A DNA stretch of 15,748 nucleotides from an uncultured Campylobacter sp. (GCF_937973075.1 NZ_CALBWL010000037.1:1-15748); one strand, 5' to 3'. Positions 1-7,253 are shown, numbered from the stretch's first letter. The notes: a model not told the origin generated them from the letters alone. A program made the numbers and translations.

Positions 1-94
1 CCCGCGCACCTTGTCGGTATTTAGCAAAAAGATAAAATTTAGAAAATTTAAATTTTAGCGTTCCGCTTGAAATTTTGCCTTTAAAATTTACGCG

Positions 95-487
95 CTAATC
101 TTCGCCGCTTTCATATACGCCGAGCTCTACGAGATTGCCGTCAGGATCGCGCAGATAGATACTTTGCATAGCGCCGCGCGCGCCCATTCGAGACACGACG
201 CCAAGCTCTATTTGCGCTCCTTTGCTTTCCAGCTCCGTTTTGAGCTGCTGTGCGCTTTGATCTTCGCAGATGAGGCAAAAATCCGCCGAGCCTACGCTAG
301 GACGCGCTGCAAACGGCGCAAACTCGCCCGCGCGAGTGTGGATATTGATCTTTGAGGAGCCGAAACGCAGGCTGTGTTTGCCGCCCTCGCAAACATGCTC
401 TAAGCCCAAAATTCCTTCGTAAAATTCCACGCATTTTTGCAGATCGTCCGTAACTAGGACGAAGTGATCGATCTTCGTGATTTTCAT
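95..487 (-). CDS. VOC-family protein (glyoxalase/dioxygenase-like fold)
   Basis: A 130-residue single-domain protein of the vicinal oxygen chelate superfamily. Visible are the first beta-alpha unit (IDHFVLVTDDL, residues 6-16), the INIHTRAGEF segment (47-56) and the C-terminal YLRDPDGNLVEL (111-122). His8, His50 and Glu121 are plausible metal ligands. The pattern resembles the small Glo_EDI_BRP-like proteins, which bind a metal and act on varied small molecules; the substrate cannot be read from sequence. I start it at the ATG at 487 rather than the upstream ATG at 517, because AAGGAG (493-498) lies 5 bases before 487 and the family normally begins at MKI-IDHF. It lies downstream of pgi on the same strand but 264 bases away, so it is probably transcribed separately. 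Family call secure, function unknown. Confidence 0.85.
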   Translation of the reverse strand: MKITKIDHFVLVTDDLQKCVEFYEGILGLEHVCEGGKHSLRFGSSKINIHTRAGEFAPFAARPSVGSADFCLICEDQSAQQLKTELESKGAQIELGVVSRMGARGAMQSIYLRDPDGNLVELGVYESGED

Positions 488-541
488 TTCATCTCCTTGC
501 GCGCTCGCAAGTCGCAAAATTTTTACGCCTCGCGGTGCAAT

Positions 542-581
542 TTTGGAATTTTACCGCGAAATTTTGTGACAAAATTCCAAA
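542..581. repeat. 11-base inverted repeat in the pgi-VOC spacer
   Basis: TTTGGAATTTT (542-552) and AAAATTCCAAA (571-581) are perfect inverted copies separated by 18 bases. A second small hairpin follows, GCGAAAT (592-598) and ATTTCGC (603-609) with a 4-base loop. The spacer 488-751 holds no convincing gene: the open frames across it are built from AAATTT strings and have no ribosome site. The element may form a weak structure after pgi. The first 19 bases, from 543, recur near 14934. Confidence 0.6.
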
Positions 582-751
582 TGCTCATAGCGCGAAATCA
601 AAATTTCGCAGCGACAATTTTACGCACGGAAAATTCTGCGTCGGTAATTTTAAAATTTTAAAATTTAGCCTAAGTAAAATGGGGCGCGAGCAAAATCTGA
701 CTTTAGTAAAATTTGGCCCGACGAAATTCTGTCTAGCTAGCGCCGCAAATT

Positions 752-2014
752 CTAATCTCGCGATTTCAAAACTAGCGATTTTAAAATTCTCTTGCCTACC
801 TCGACACCCGGCTGATCGTAAGTGCTGACGCCCAGTATCGCTCCAGTAGCGCTGGTTAGCAGCTCGAAGTAGTAAAATAGCTCGCCCACACTCTGTTCGC
901 AAAGCTGCGGAACCTCGATAAGATCGACGCTGATACCCTCATTTAGCACGGCTTGCAGTGTAGCATCGCACTGAAGATTTAGCACCTCATCCAGTCGCAT
1001 GCCGTTTACAAAGTCACAGCCCTCAAGACCTTGCAGACTGATACCAGGCACCGCATCCGCAGTGCCGTTGTCCGTGAGCTTTAAGAAAGTCACGGTCTTA
1101 TCCTTTACACCGTCCATTATGAGCTGAAGGAAGCTGTGCTGATCGCGCGAGCCCACAAGTCCCACAGGAGTAAGCCCCACTCGGCTAAAGCCGATCTTTT
1201 TACCTAGGCTTTCCGCCCAGAGCTGCACGTACCACTCGCCCAATGCGCGCAGCGCGTCGCCGTAGCTAAAAAGGACGTTGATTTTCGCACTTTTGTGCGT
1301 GGCGTAGTGATGGGCTTTTCGTAAAATTTTATTCTTCGCGATTTTAGCGGGATCGCCTGCTAAAATTTCATCCAGATACCGCTCTTTTGCGGCGGCAGCT
1401 CCGCGTAGCATCGCGCTTGCATCAAGACCTAGCCCAACTGCGGGCACTAGCCCTACCGCACTTAACACGCTAAAACGGCCGCCTACGTTAGCGGGCATAT
1501 TTATCACGCAGGTATCGTGCCCGCGCGCAAAGATATCAAGCGGCGAGCCCGCATCGGTGATGAAGATAAAATTTTTCGCTATTGTCTTTAAATCTGAAAT
1601 TCCAAAACGCTGCAAAACGACCTTAAAAAGCGAGATTGTCTCGATCGTGCCGCCCGATTTGGAGGATACTATGAAAATCGTGCGAGCGAAATTTAACCCT
1701 TCAAGCGCGCGACGCACGTTAAGCGCGTCTAAATTATCCAAAATTTCAAAGCGCAAATTCTTTCTTACGCGCGGACGCAGCATCTCATAAAGCGCCCGCA
1801 CGCCTACGCTGGAGCCGCCGATGCCCAAAAGCACGATCTCGTCGTAGCTTCGCACGCTAAAAAATTCCTGCGCTCGCGCTATTTCGTCTGCACCTTGCTG
1901 TGGCAGGCGGTAGTAGCCTATCTCGCCGCTTTCGTATTCGGCGCGGATCTTTGCCGCTACCTCTTCTAGCGCGCCCTCTTTTGCCGGCGGGAAAAACAGC
2001 TCATTTTTTACCAT
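752..2014 (-). CDS. pgi: Glucose-6-phosphate isomerase
   Basis: Interconverts glucose-6-phosphate and fructose-6-phosphate in the cytoplasm. In Campylobacter relatives, which commonly lack a complete glycolysis, it mainly serves gluconeogenesis and sugar-nucleotide supply. The 420-residue protein is of the short type found in epsilonproteobacteria (about 400 residues, against about 550 in E. coli). The SIS-domain motifs are all present in order: GIGGSS (64-69), SSKSGGT (117-123), GGRFSVLSAVG (178-188), WAESLGKK (266-273), RDQHS (290-294) and YDQPGVEVGK (399-408) with the catalytic Lys408. The ATG at 2014 lies inside the end of galU (14-base overlap), so the two are translationally linked. The same galU-pgi order is known from C. 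jejuni. No oddities seen. Confidence 0.96.
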   Translation of the reverse strand: MVKNELFFPPAKEGALEEVAAKIRAEYESGEIGYYRLPQQGADEIARAQEFFSVRSYDEIVLLGIGGSSVGVRALYEMLRPRVRKNLRFEILDNLDALNVRRALEGLNFARTIFIVSSKSGGTIETISLFKVVLQRFGISDLKTIAKNFIFITDAGSPLDIFARGHDTCVINMPANVGGRFSVLSAVGLVPAVGLGLDASAMLRGAAAAKERYLDEILAGDPAKIAKNKILRKAHHYATHKSAKINVLFSYGDALRALGEWYVQLWAESLGKKIGFSRVGLTPVGLVGSRDQHSFLQLIMDGVKDKTVTFLKLTDNGTADAVPGISLQGLEGCDFVNGMRLDEVLNLQCDATLQAVLNEGISVDLIEVPQLCEQSVGELFYYFELLTSATGAILGVSTYDQPGVEVGKRILKSLVLKSRD

Positions 2015-2837
2015 CGCCGAATTCTCGCTCGTAGAAATATTTGATTGCTTCCACGTAGCCTTTTACTGAGCCGCAGTCGAAGCGAGTGCCTTTAAATTTA
2101 TACGCGATCACCACGCCGTTTTGAGCCTGCTTCAAAAGCGCGTCGGTGATCTGCACCTCGCCGTTTTTACCGGGTGCCGTCTGCTCGATGAGATCGAAAA
2201 TATTAGGCGTTAAGATGTAGCGCCCGATGATGGCTAAGCTCGACGGAGCCTCGCTAGGTTCAGGCTTTTCAATCATATCCGAGACCATTATTAGATCGTC
2301 GCTGATGCTCTTTCCTGCGATGATACCGTATTTATTTACGTCCTGCGGCGGCACCTCCATTACTGCAACGACGCTGCAGCGGTATTTTTCGTAAATTTTA
2401 ACCATTTGCGCAAGCACGCCTTCGCCGTTTTCGTTCACGCACAGATCGTCTGCAAGCACCACGCCGAAAGGCTCGTCGCGGATTAAAATTTTACCCGTAT
2501 AAATCGCGTTACCGAGCCCCTTCATCTGCTCTTGGCGCGTAAAAGAGAAGGTGCAGCGCTTCATAAGCGCCCTGATTTCGTCGAGCAGATATTCTTTGCT
2601 GCTGCCTGAAATTTGATCCTCCAGCTCGTAACTGCGGTCGAAATAATCCTCCAGCGCGCGTTTACCGCGACCCGTGACGAACGCCATATTGTCCATGCCT
2701 GCCTCCAGCGCCTCGTCCACGCCGTAGTGAATGAGCGGCTTGGTAAGGATCGGAAGCATCTCTTTAGGTAGCGATTTGGTCGCGGGCAAAAAGCGCGTGC
2801 CGTAGCCCGCCGCGGGAAATAAACAAGTCTGGATCAT
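2001..2837 (-). CDS. galU: UTP-glucose-1-phosphate uridylyltransferase
   Basis: Makes UDP-glucose from UTP and glucose-1-phosphate, feeding surface polysaccharide and lipooligosaccharide synthesis in the cytoplasm. The N-terminus carries the nucleotidyltransferase signature FPAAGYGTRFLPATKS (7-22) followed by PKEM with Lys25. The metal-binding LADDL segment lies near residue 130, and the family's GEVQITD motif near residue 235. Length is 278 residues, normal for bacterial GalU. The open frame runs 43 codons further upstream, but that part crosses the divergent promoter and the start of the opposite gene. The ATG at 2837 has AAGGAGC about 4 bases before it and the family's usual start, so I use it. 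It overlaps pgi by 14 bases. Confidence 0.96.
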   Translation of the reverse strand: MIQTCLFPAAGYGTRFLPATKSLPKEMLPILTKPLIHYGVDEALEAGMDNMAFVTGRGKRALEDYFDRSYELEDQISGSSKEYLLDEIRALMKRCTFSFTRQEQMKGLGNAIYTGKILIRDEPFGVVLADDLCVNENGEGVLAQMVKIYEKYRCSVVAVMEVPPQDVNKYGIIAGKSISDDLIMVSDMIEKPEPSEAPSSLAIIGRYILTPNIFDLIEQTAPGKNGEVQITDALLKQAQNGVVIAYKFKGTRFDCGSVKGYVEAIKYFYEREFGDGKK

Positions 2838-2866
2838 GAAGCTCCTTTGATCTTTTTTTGAACTTT

Positions 2867-2876
2867 TATTATAATG
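2867..2876. promoter_or_regulatory. Divergent -10 box shared by galU and the yigZ-like gene
   Basis: The 10-base palindrome-like TATTATAATG stretch contains TATAAT on both strands: 2870-2875 on the plus strand and 2868-2873 on the minus strand. T-rich DNA, which replaces a -35 box in Campylobacter, precedes each (2851-2867 for plus; the complement of the A-rich 2877-2892 for minus). Predicted leaders are about 25 bases in each direction. The two genes would therefore compete for, or share, one promoter core. Confidence 0.6.
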
Positions 2877-2907
2877 CAAAAAAGATAAAATTCCGCAAAG
2901 GAAAGCC

Positions 2908-3516
2908 TTGAAAACGATTGAAAAAGAGATCAGCGCCGCGCAGGAGATCAAAAAATCAAGCTTCATCGCCTATCTAGCGCCGCTAGCGAACTTTGAGGCG
3001 CTGCGTGCGCAGTTGCGGCGGCAGCATCCCAAGGCGCGTCATATCGTCTGGGCGTATCGCGCGCTCGGTGAGTTTGAGCAGATCGTAGAAAACTCAAGCG
3101 ACGACGGTGAGCCCAAATCGACTGCGGGCGCACCGTGTCTAAACGCGCTTCGCGGCGTCAGCTTGATTAACGCCGCAGTGCTCGTGGTGCGCTACTTCGG
3201 CGGCATCAAGCTAGGTACCGGCGGGCTCGTGCGCGCATACGCCAGTAGCGCAAATGCCGCGATAGACGCCGCTACGGACGCCGCAGAGCTAGTGGAATTC
3301 GTGCTGCGTAAGAAGTGCGCGTTTTTCGTGCCGTTTGCGGCGGTGGCGAAATTTGAACATTTTTTAAAAAAATCGGGTTTTGTTTATGAAGCGAGTTTCG
3401 GTGCTGCGGGAGCGGAGTTTAGCGCAGAGTTTAGCGCAGAGGAATTTGAAAAATTTAAAGGCTTTGCAGATGCTCTTGCGCCGGCTCTTAAAATGCTGCA
3501 CGAGCCGGAATTTTAA
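2908..3516 (+). CDS. YigZ/IMPACT-family protein (UPF0029)
   Basis: 202 residues, typical of the bacterial YigZ family: an N-terminal UPF0029 (IMPACT) domain to about residue 120 and a C-terminal ferredoxin-like DUF1949-type domain. Diagnostic motifs are DDGEP followed by STAG (65-74) and RYFGGIKLGTGGLVRAY (95-111). Eukaryotic IMPACT proteins regulate the GCN2 pathway; the bacterial role is unsettled, with links to translation suggested. The start is a TTG at 2908 preceded by AAAGGAAA with about 5 bases spacing; no ATG with a ribosome site lies nearby. The C-terminal part contains an exact in-frame 12-base duplication (3415-3438). It is divergent from galU and probably monocistronic. Confidence 0.88.
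   Translation: MKTIEKEISAAQEIKKSSFIAYLAPLANFEALRAQLRRQHPKARHIVWAYRALGEFEQIVENSSDDGEPKSTAGAPCLNALRGVSLINAAVLVVRYFGGIKLGTGGLVRAYASSANAAIDAATDAAELVEFVLRKKCAFFVPFAAVAKFEHFLKKSGFVYEASFGAAGAEFSAEFSAEEFEKFKGFADALAPALKMLHEPEF
3415..3438 (+). repeat. In-frame 12-base tandem duplication
   Basis: GAGTTTAGCGCA occurs twice in a row (3415-3426, 3427-3438) inside the yigZ-like gene and encodes Glu-Phe-Ser-Ala twice. The frame is kept. It sits in a loop-like, alanine/glutamate-rich C-terminal stretch. Confidence 0.9.
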
Positions 3517-3604
3517 AATTTCAAAATTCTATAAAATTTAAAAGCTCACCCAGGCTAAATTTGAAAGCACAAGCGGATTTTGCATTTTATCGCATTATCG
3601 CAGC

Positions 3605-3631
3605 GGAATTTCAAAACTAAAGTGAAATTCC
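3605..3631. terminator. Hairpin between convergent genes (candidate bidirectional terminator)
   Basis: GGAATTTCA (3605-3613) pairs perfectly with TGAAATTCC (3623-3631) around a 9-base loop. A 12-base palindrome GCAAAATTTTGC (3702-3713) and several TTTTAAAATTTT strings follow. The whole 236-base spacer 3517-3752 lies between a plus gene and a minus gene that converge, and has no coding signal. Stems are A+T rich and lack a clean T run, so termination strength is uncertain. Confidence 0.4.
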
Positions 3632-3752
3632 ATCGTGCGAAACATAAAATCCGATAATTTTAAAATTTTAAGAATTTCAAAATTTCGTCGTAATTTAGCT
3701 TGCAAAATTTTGCGAAAATTCCGTCCGTAAATTTCAAAACCCCATAAAATTT

Positions 3753-4961
3753 TTAAAATTTTACGTGCTTCATCTTAGCTTCACGCACAGGCAGGCTTAG
3801 CAGAGCTGCAATAGCCGCTAGCGTCATATCCAAATACCACATATAATCATACGCGCCGTATGCCCGCACCGCAAGACCCCCGATATATGCGCCAAAAAAT
3901 CCGCCGATTTGATGCGAAAGCATCGTAAATCCAAATAGGCTTGCTAAATATCGCGTCCCTAATAGCTTACCGACGGCAGCCGCAGTAGGCGGCACGGTCG
4001 CTAACCAGGTAAATCCTAATCCCGCGCTGAAGATATAAAACGTAAGGCTATCTTTGGGCGAGAGCACATAAGTACCAATAAGAGCGATACGTAGGGCATA
4101 TATGCAAAATAAAATGACTTTACAGCGCACTTTGGAAACACACCATCCTACGAATAAGCTGCCTACGATGTTTGCGATGCCAATCAGTGCGAGCGAAAAG
4201 GACGCTACCTGCGCGCCATGCCCGCTTAGCGCTACTTCGCTAGGCAGGTGCGTCACTAAAAATGCTACGTGAAAACCGCACGTAGCAAAGCTCAAATTTA
4301 TCAAAATATAGCTTTTATCGCGCAGCGCCAAACGCAGCACTTCGCCTAAGCTGCGCTTATCTTCTTCATGTAGGCTGGTTTGCTCGCCAAATAGAATTTT
4401 ACCGCCTGCTAAAAGCCTCGCAAGCGGCAGAATTAACAAGCTAAGCCCTGCAAGCGTAAAAAATGCACCACCGTATCCCAAAGCAGGCGTTGCGATACAA
4501 AACCCAATCATCGGCGCAAATAAAAACTGCCCGAACGAGCCGCCTGCATTTAGCACTCCGCTGGCAACCGAGCGGATAGAAAATGGCAGGCGCTTTGCCA
4601 TTAGGCTCATTAGAATCGGAAAACTAACCGCGCCAAGCCCCAGTGCAAGCCCAAAACCCATCGTTAATACAAGCGCACTTTCGCTGCTAAATAACGGCAC
4701 AAGAGCGCAACTAATCGCCAAAAGCACGCTGCCCCAAAACAGCACGACGTAGGCACCGAGCTTGTCCGCAAGTATCCCACTAAGAGGTTGCGAAAAGCCC
4801 CATACCAGTTGCGTAGTCGCCATCGCAAAGCTTACTTGCGCGATGGATAGGGAATTTGCTTGCATTATAGGTTGCACGAAAAGACCTAATGACATACGAA
4901 TGCCCATCGTAATCATCAAAATCGCCGCGGCGCATAGGATCATTATCCAAACTGATTTCAT
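3753..4961 (-). CDS. Major facilitator superfamily transporter
   Basis: A 402-residue inner-membrane protein with about twelve hydrophobic segments. It has the MFS layout of two six-helix halves separated by a hydrophilic loop near residues 188-205. The first loop holds GILADKLGAY (62-71), a weak version of the MFS motif A. The N-terminal half, with IRMSLGLFVQPIM (21-33) and VWGFSQPLSGILAD, resembles the monocarboxylate/oxalate-formate type branch, but the substrate cannot be assigned. The ATG at 4961 is preceded by AAGGAA and a good -10 box at 4985-4990. It stands alone on its strand, divergent from the HIT gene. Confidence 0.85.
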   Translation of the reverse strand: MKSVWIMILCAAAILMITMGIRMSLGLFVQPIMQANSLSIAQVSFAMATTQLVWGFSQPLSGILADKLGAYVVLFWGSVLLAISCALVPLFSSESALVLTMGFGLALGLGAVSFPILMSLMAKRLPFSIRSVASGVLNAGGSFGQFLFAPMIGFCIATPALGYGGAFFTLAGLSLLILPLARLLAGGKILFGEQTSLHEEDKRSLGEVLRLALRDKSYILINLSFATCGFHVAFLVTHLPSEVALSGHGAQVASFSLALIGIANIVGSLFVGWCVSKVRCKVILFCIYALRIALIGTYVLSPKDSLTFYIFSAGLGFTWLATVPPTAAAVGKLLGTRYLASLFGFTMLSHQIGGFFGAYIGGLAVRAYGAYDYMWYLDMTLAAIAALLSLPVREAKMKHVKF

Positions 4962-4984
4962 ATATATTCCTTTTAAAAGATAGA

Positions 4985-4990
4985 ATTATA
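4985..4990 (-). promoter_or_regulatory. -10 box (TATAAT) of the MFS transporter gene
   Basis: On the minus strand the sequence reads TATGCTATAATTC with TATAAT at 4985-4990, preceded by a T-rich stretch. The predicted start is near 4978, giving a leader of about 17 bases before the ATG at 4961. Confidence 0.65.
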
Positions 4991-5004
4991 GCATAAAAAT
5001 TACG

Positions 5005-5031
5005 AATATATCGAGATTTTATAGATATATT
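5005..5031. promoter_or_regulatory. Inverted repeat upstream of the MFS promoter (possible operator)
   Basis: AATATATC (5005-5012) and GATATATT (5024-5031) are perfect inverted copies 11 bases apart, centred just upstream of the minus-strand -10 box. The spacer 4962-5123 also has a weak plus-strand TATTAT (5051-5056) that could serve the HIT gene. Regulator unknown; the region is A+T rich, so chance is possible. Confidence 0.3.
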
Positions 5032-5123
5032 TAATTAATGTATTTTAGTATATTATTTATGTAAGAGGAATTTACCGAGCTTTAATGGGCTTTGCATTAA
5101 AATTCCATTTTCAAGGAGAAGCG

Positions 5124-5495
5124 ATGATTTATGAAGATGAGATGATTTATGTGGAGCGCGAGGAGCACGAAGTGCCGTGGGTGAAGGTCTTTACGAAGGT
5201 AAAATTTAAAGAGCTTAGCGACTGCGACGAGGCGACGCTGGCGCATCTGTGGCGCGCCGTGCTTCAGTGCGAAAAGAGCCTGCGGGAGTTTTATGCGCCC
5301 GACAAGATTAACATCGCAAGCTTCGCCAACTACGTGCCGCGCGTGCATTTTCACGTCCAAGCGCGCTTTAAAAACGACAGCTTTTTCCCGGAGTCCGTTT
5401 GGGGTAAAAAGATGCGAAACGGCAAGCTCGATCTGCCGGAATTTAGCGAATTTGCAGAGGTTTTAGCGGCAAATTTAAAGATGGAATTCAGATGA
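5124..5495 (+). CDS. HIT-family (histidine triad) protein
   Basis: A 123-residue protein. The histidine-triad active site appears as VHFHVQARF (74-82), an HxHxQ variant with His75, His77 and Gln79 in place of the usual HxHxH. HIT proteins are nucleotide hydrolases or transferases acting on phosphoanhydride or phosphoramidate bonds; the Gln form occurs in several branches of the superfamily. The N-terminal strand set around EVPWVKVF (16-23) fits the fold. The frame opens at 5085, but the ATG at 5124 has AAGGAG four to five bases upstream (5113-5119) and gives a normal length. Its stop overlaps the next gene's start (ATGA, 5492-5495), implying coupled translation. Confidence 0.75.
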   Translation: MIYEDEMIYVEREEHEVPWVKVFTKVKFKELSDCDEATLAHLWRAVLQCEKSLREFYAPDKINIASFANYVPRVHFHVQARFKNDSFFPESVWGKKMRNGKLDLPEFSEFAEVLAANLKMEFR

Positions 5496-6310
5496 TAGGC
5501 GCGCGATCCAAAAAATACCTAAGCCTTTTCGCGCTTGCTTGCTGCGTCGCTACCTTCGCGTTTTACCTGCGCTTTAAAAGCGAGGAAAACGAGATAAAAA
5601 TCAAGCAGCAGTTCGATTTTAGCGCGAGTTTGTTTGAAAAGATCGTGGACGAAGAGAAGCTAAACGCCTTTGCGATCTCGCTGATTTTGTCGCAGAACAG
5701 CGACGTGGTGCGCTGTTTCGAGAGCGGTAAACACGGCGAGTGCATGGACGTGACGAAAAAATACAAAGACATTTTAAGCGCGGTGCCCTTCTACACGGGC
5801 GTGAAGATACATTTTCATACACAAAACACCAGAAGCCTAGCTAGGAGCTGGAGCGACGAATTTTACAACGACGATCTGAGCTCGTTTCGTCATTCGCTTT
5901 TGCAGATCTGCCAAAGCCTACTTCCCAAAGCGCTCGTCGAGATGGGGCGGTGTGGTGTTTTTATGCGCGGAATTTCTCCGGTTTTTAGCGAGGGCAAATT
6001 TATCGGAAGCGCCGAGATAATGCTCGATTTCGAGCACGTCATCGCCCAGATCAACCGCATGGGAAACGATATTTTTATCTTAGTCGATAAGAGGTTCGAG
6101 ACCGACTGCTTCTACGATAAAATAGGCGTTATCAAGGATTTTATCGTCGTAAACAGCGCGCCAGATTACGACATTTTGTCGATTTTGGCGACGCTTGATT
6201 TTGGGGCGCAGAGTTTTATCAAAAAGGACGGGCATTATTTTTACGTGAGGGCGTTTTCGGACGAAAACGGCACGAAGCTGGGCTATATAATTTTGCACCG
6301 CGAAGGCTAG
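5492..6310 (+). CDS. Membrane-anchored double-Cache sensor protein without an output domain
   Basis: 272 residues. One N-terminal membrane helix (about 11-26) is followed by an extracytoplasmic domain that reads like the dCache ligand-binding region of chemoreceptors. Seen are KIHFHTQNTRSLARSW (105-120), DDLSSFRH (127-134), a GRCGVFMRGISPVF segment (152-165), GKFIGSAEIMLDFEHVI (168-184), and a second lobe ending near YVRAFSDENGTKLGYI (251-266). Chemoreceptors and sensor kinases continue with a second helix, HAMP and a signalling domain; here the gene stops right after the Cache domain. What follows (6311-6432) has no such sequence in any frame. It could be a stand-alone ligand-binding partner or the remains of a receptor. 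The start ATG overlaps the HIT gene's stop. Confidence 0.72.
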   Translation: MIGARSKKYLSLFALACCVATFAFYLRFKSEENEIKIKQQFDFSASLFEKIVDEEKLNAFAISLILSQNSDVVRCFESGKHGECMDVTKKYKDILSAVPFYTGVKIHFHTQNTRSLARSWSDEFYNDDLSSFRHSLLQICQSLLPKALVEMGRCGVFMRGISPVFSEGKFIGSAEIMLDFEHVIAQINRMGNDIFILVDKRFETDCFYDKIGVIKDFIVVNSAPDYDILSILATLDFGAQSFIKKDGHYFYVRAFSDENGTKLGYIILHREG

Positions 6311-6432
6311 CGGTGGGATTTAAATTTAGGCATTTTGCAGCTTGTCTACTTTGTTGCGGTGGGCGTTTTAAATTTAATCGCAAGATCGCGGGAATTTACG
6401 CTGAAATTTTAAATTTTAAAAGGAGCGTCGGT

Positions 6433-7163
6433 ATGAAATTCTATAAATCAGTTAAATTTAAAGCGCTAGCTGGAGCGCTACTTCTGGCGGCGATACTCTG
6501 TGCCGCATTTATCCGCATCGTGCCAGACTATTCCACCTCACGAGGCTTCGCGATAGTTTCCCTTCCTGACTACGACAAATATAAGCAAGGATACTGCCTA
6601 AAAGAGCGATAGGGCAGTATTTGGATTATGATCTAAAACTAGATCAAATGATCGATGATTATAGGGCTTATAATTATGGTACTCCTTGGCGTAGCTCATA
6701 TGAAATCGCATATTATGAATTAGAAAATATAAATTTATCGAATTGGTTTGAGGTATTGCAAAAGTATTATAAGGAGGGAAAAACGACCGAGGAGATACTG
6801 ATGAAAGAGTTAAAGGCTAAAAAAACCGATCCTAAAAAATATCTAAAAATATCTTCAGATGGCGCAGGTTTCGGATTTGATAGACCGATAGTGCTTATTG
6901 ATGGTGATGATAAAACAGTTATAGCCGATTTATTATTAGATAAATTTGTTCTAATTAATAAAAATTACTTGCGTTATAATCACAGTGAATACTTACATGA
7001 TGGAGCAGAAATCGATGTTATTACTAAAAAACATTATGAAGATAGGAGTAAAGTAATATTATTTGATACAAAAAAAGAGGGTACGGAATTTGACAACTGC
7101 GGAAATTTAAATTATTCATTGGAAGAATATTATTTAGGTAGTAGAGAGGCAAAAGGCGGATGA
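6433..7163 (+). pseudogene. Exported small protein gene, apparently split by a -1 frameshift
   Basis: The ATG at 6433 has AGGAG seven bases upstream and opens 59 codons: a signal anchor or signal peptide (residues 7-27), then DYSTSRGFAIVSLPDYDKYKQ and GYCLKE before TAG at 6610-6612. A second frame continues at once from 6621 (YDLKLDQMIDDYRAYNYG onward) for about 180 codons, to a TGA at 7161-7163. Its only early start is a TTG without a ribosome site. Adding one base near 6604-6610 joins both into one protein of about 243 residues. The arrangement resembles, from memory, Campylobacter exported proteins with a conserved GYCLKE block and a late NCG motif; NCGNLNY is present near the end. The second part is clearly richer in A+T than its neighbours. 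Sequencing error is an alternative. Confidence 0.6.
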
Positions 7164-7217
7164 AAAGTCACTTCAAAACAAAATTTTTAAAAACCCTAGC
7201 CGCGCAAATTTCACTTC

Positions 7218-7233
7218 TAAATTTTAAAATTTA
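7218..7233. terminator. 16-base AT palindrome between convergent genes
   Basis: TAAATTTTAAAATTTA is a perfect palindrome in the 90-base spacer between the broken plus-strand gene and the end of the histidine kinase. Flanking GCGCAAATTT (from 7202) and AAATTTAACGCG (from 7239) extend the symmetry imperfectly. Position suits a bidirectional terminator, but the evidence is positional only. Confidence 0.35.
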
Positions 7234-7253
7234 CGCCTAAATTTAACGCGCCT

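Noticed and set aside
1..94. The end of a gene entering from the left.
   Set aside because: Only a few codons are open before stops in every frame, and most of the stretch is AAATTT-type intergenic DNA.
535..902. Open frames on both strands across the pgi-VOC spacer.
   Set aside because: They consist largely of repeated AAATTT-derived residues (Lys, Phe, Ile), overlap the end of pgi and have no ribosome site or family similarity.
3517..3752. A CRISPR array or regular direct repeats in the AAATTT-rich spacer.
   Set aside because: The strings are irregular, short and palindromic, with no constant repeat or spacer length.
6604..6620. Programmed ribosomal frameshifting in the broken exported-protein gene.
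   Set aside because: No X-XXY-YYZ slippery heptamer or evident downstream structure is present at the junction.
6621..7163. A separate gene starting at the TTG at 6621.
   Set aside because: No ribosome site precedes it, and it continues the upstream gene's theme after a one-base shift.
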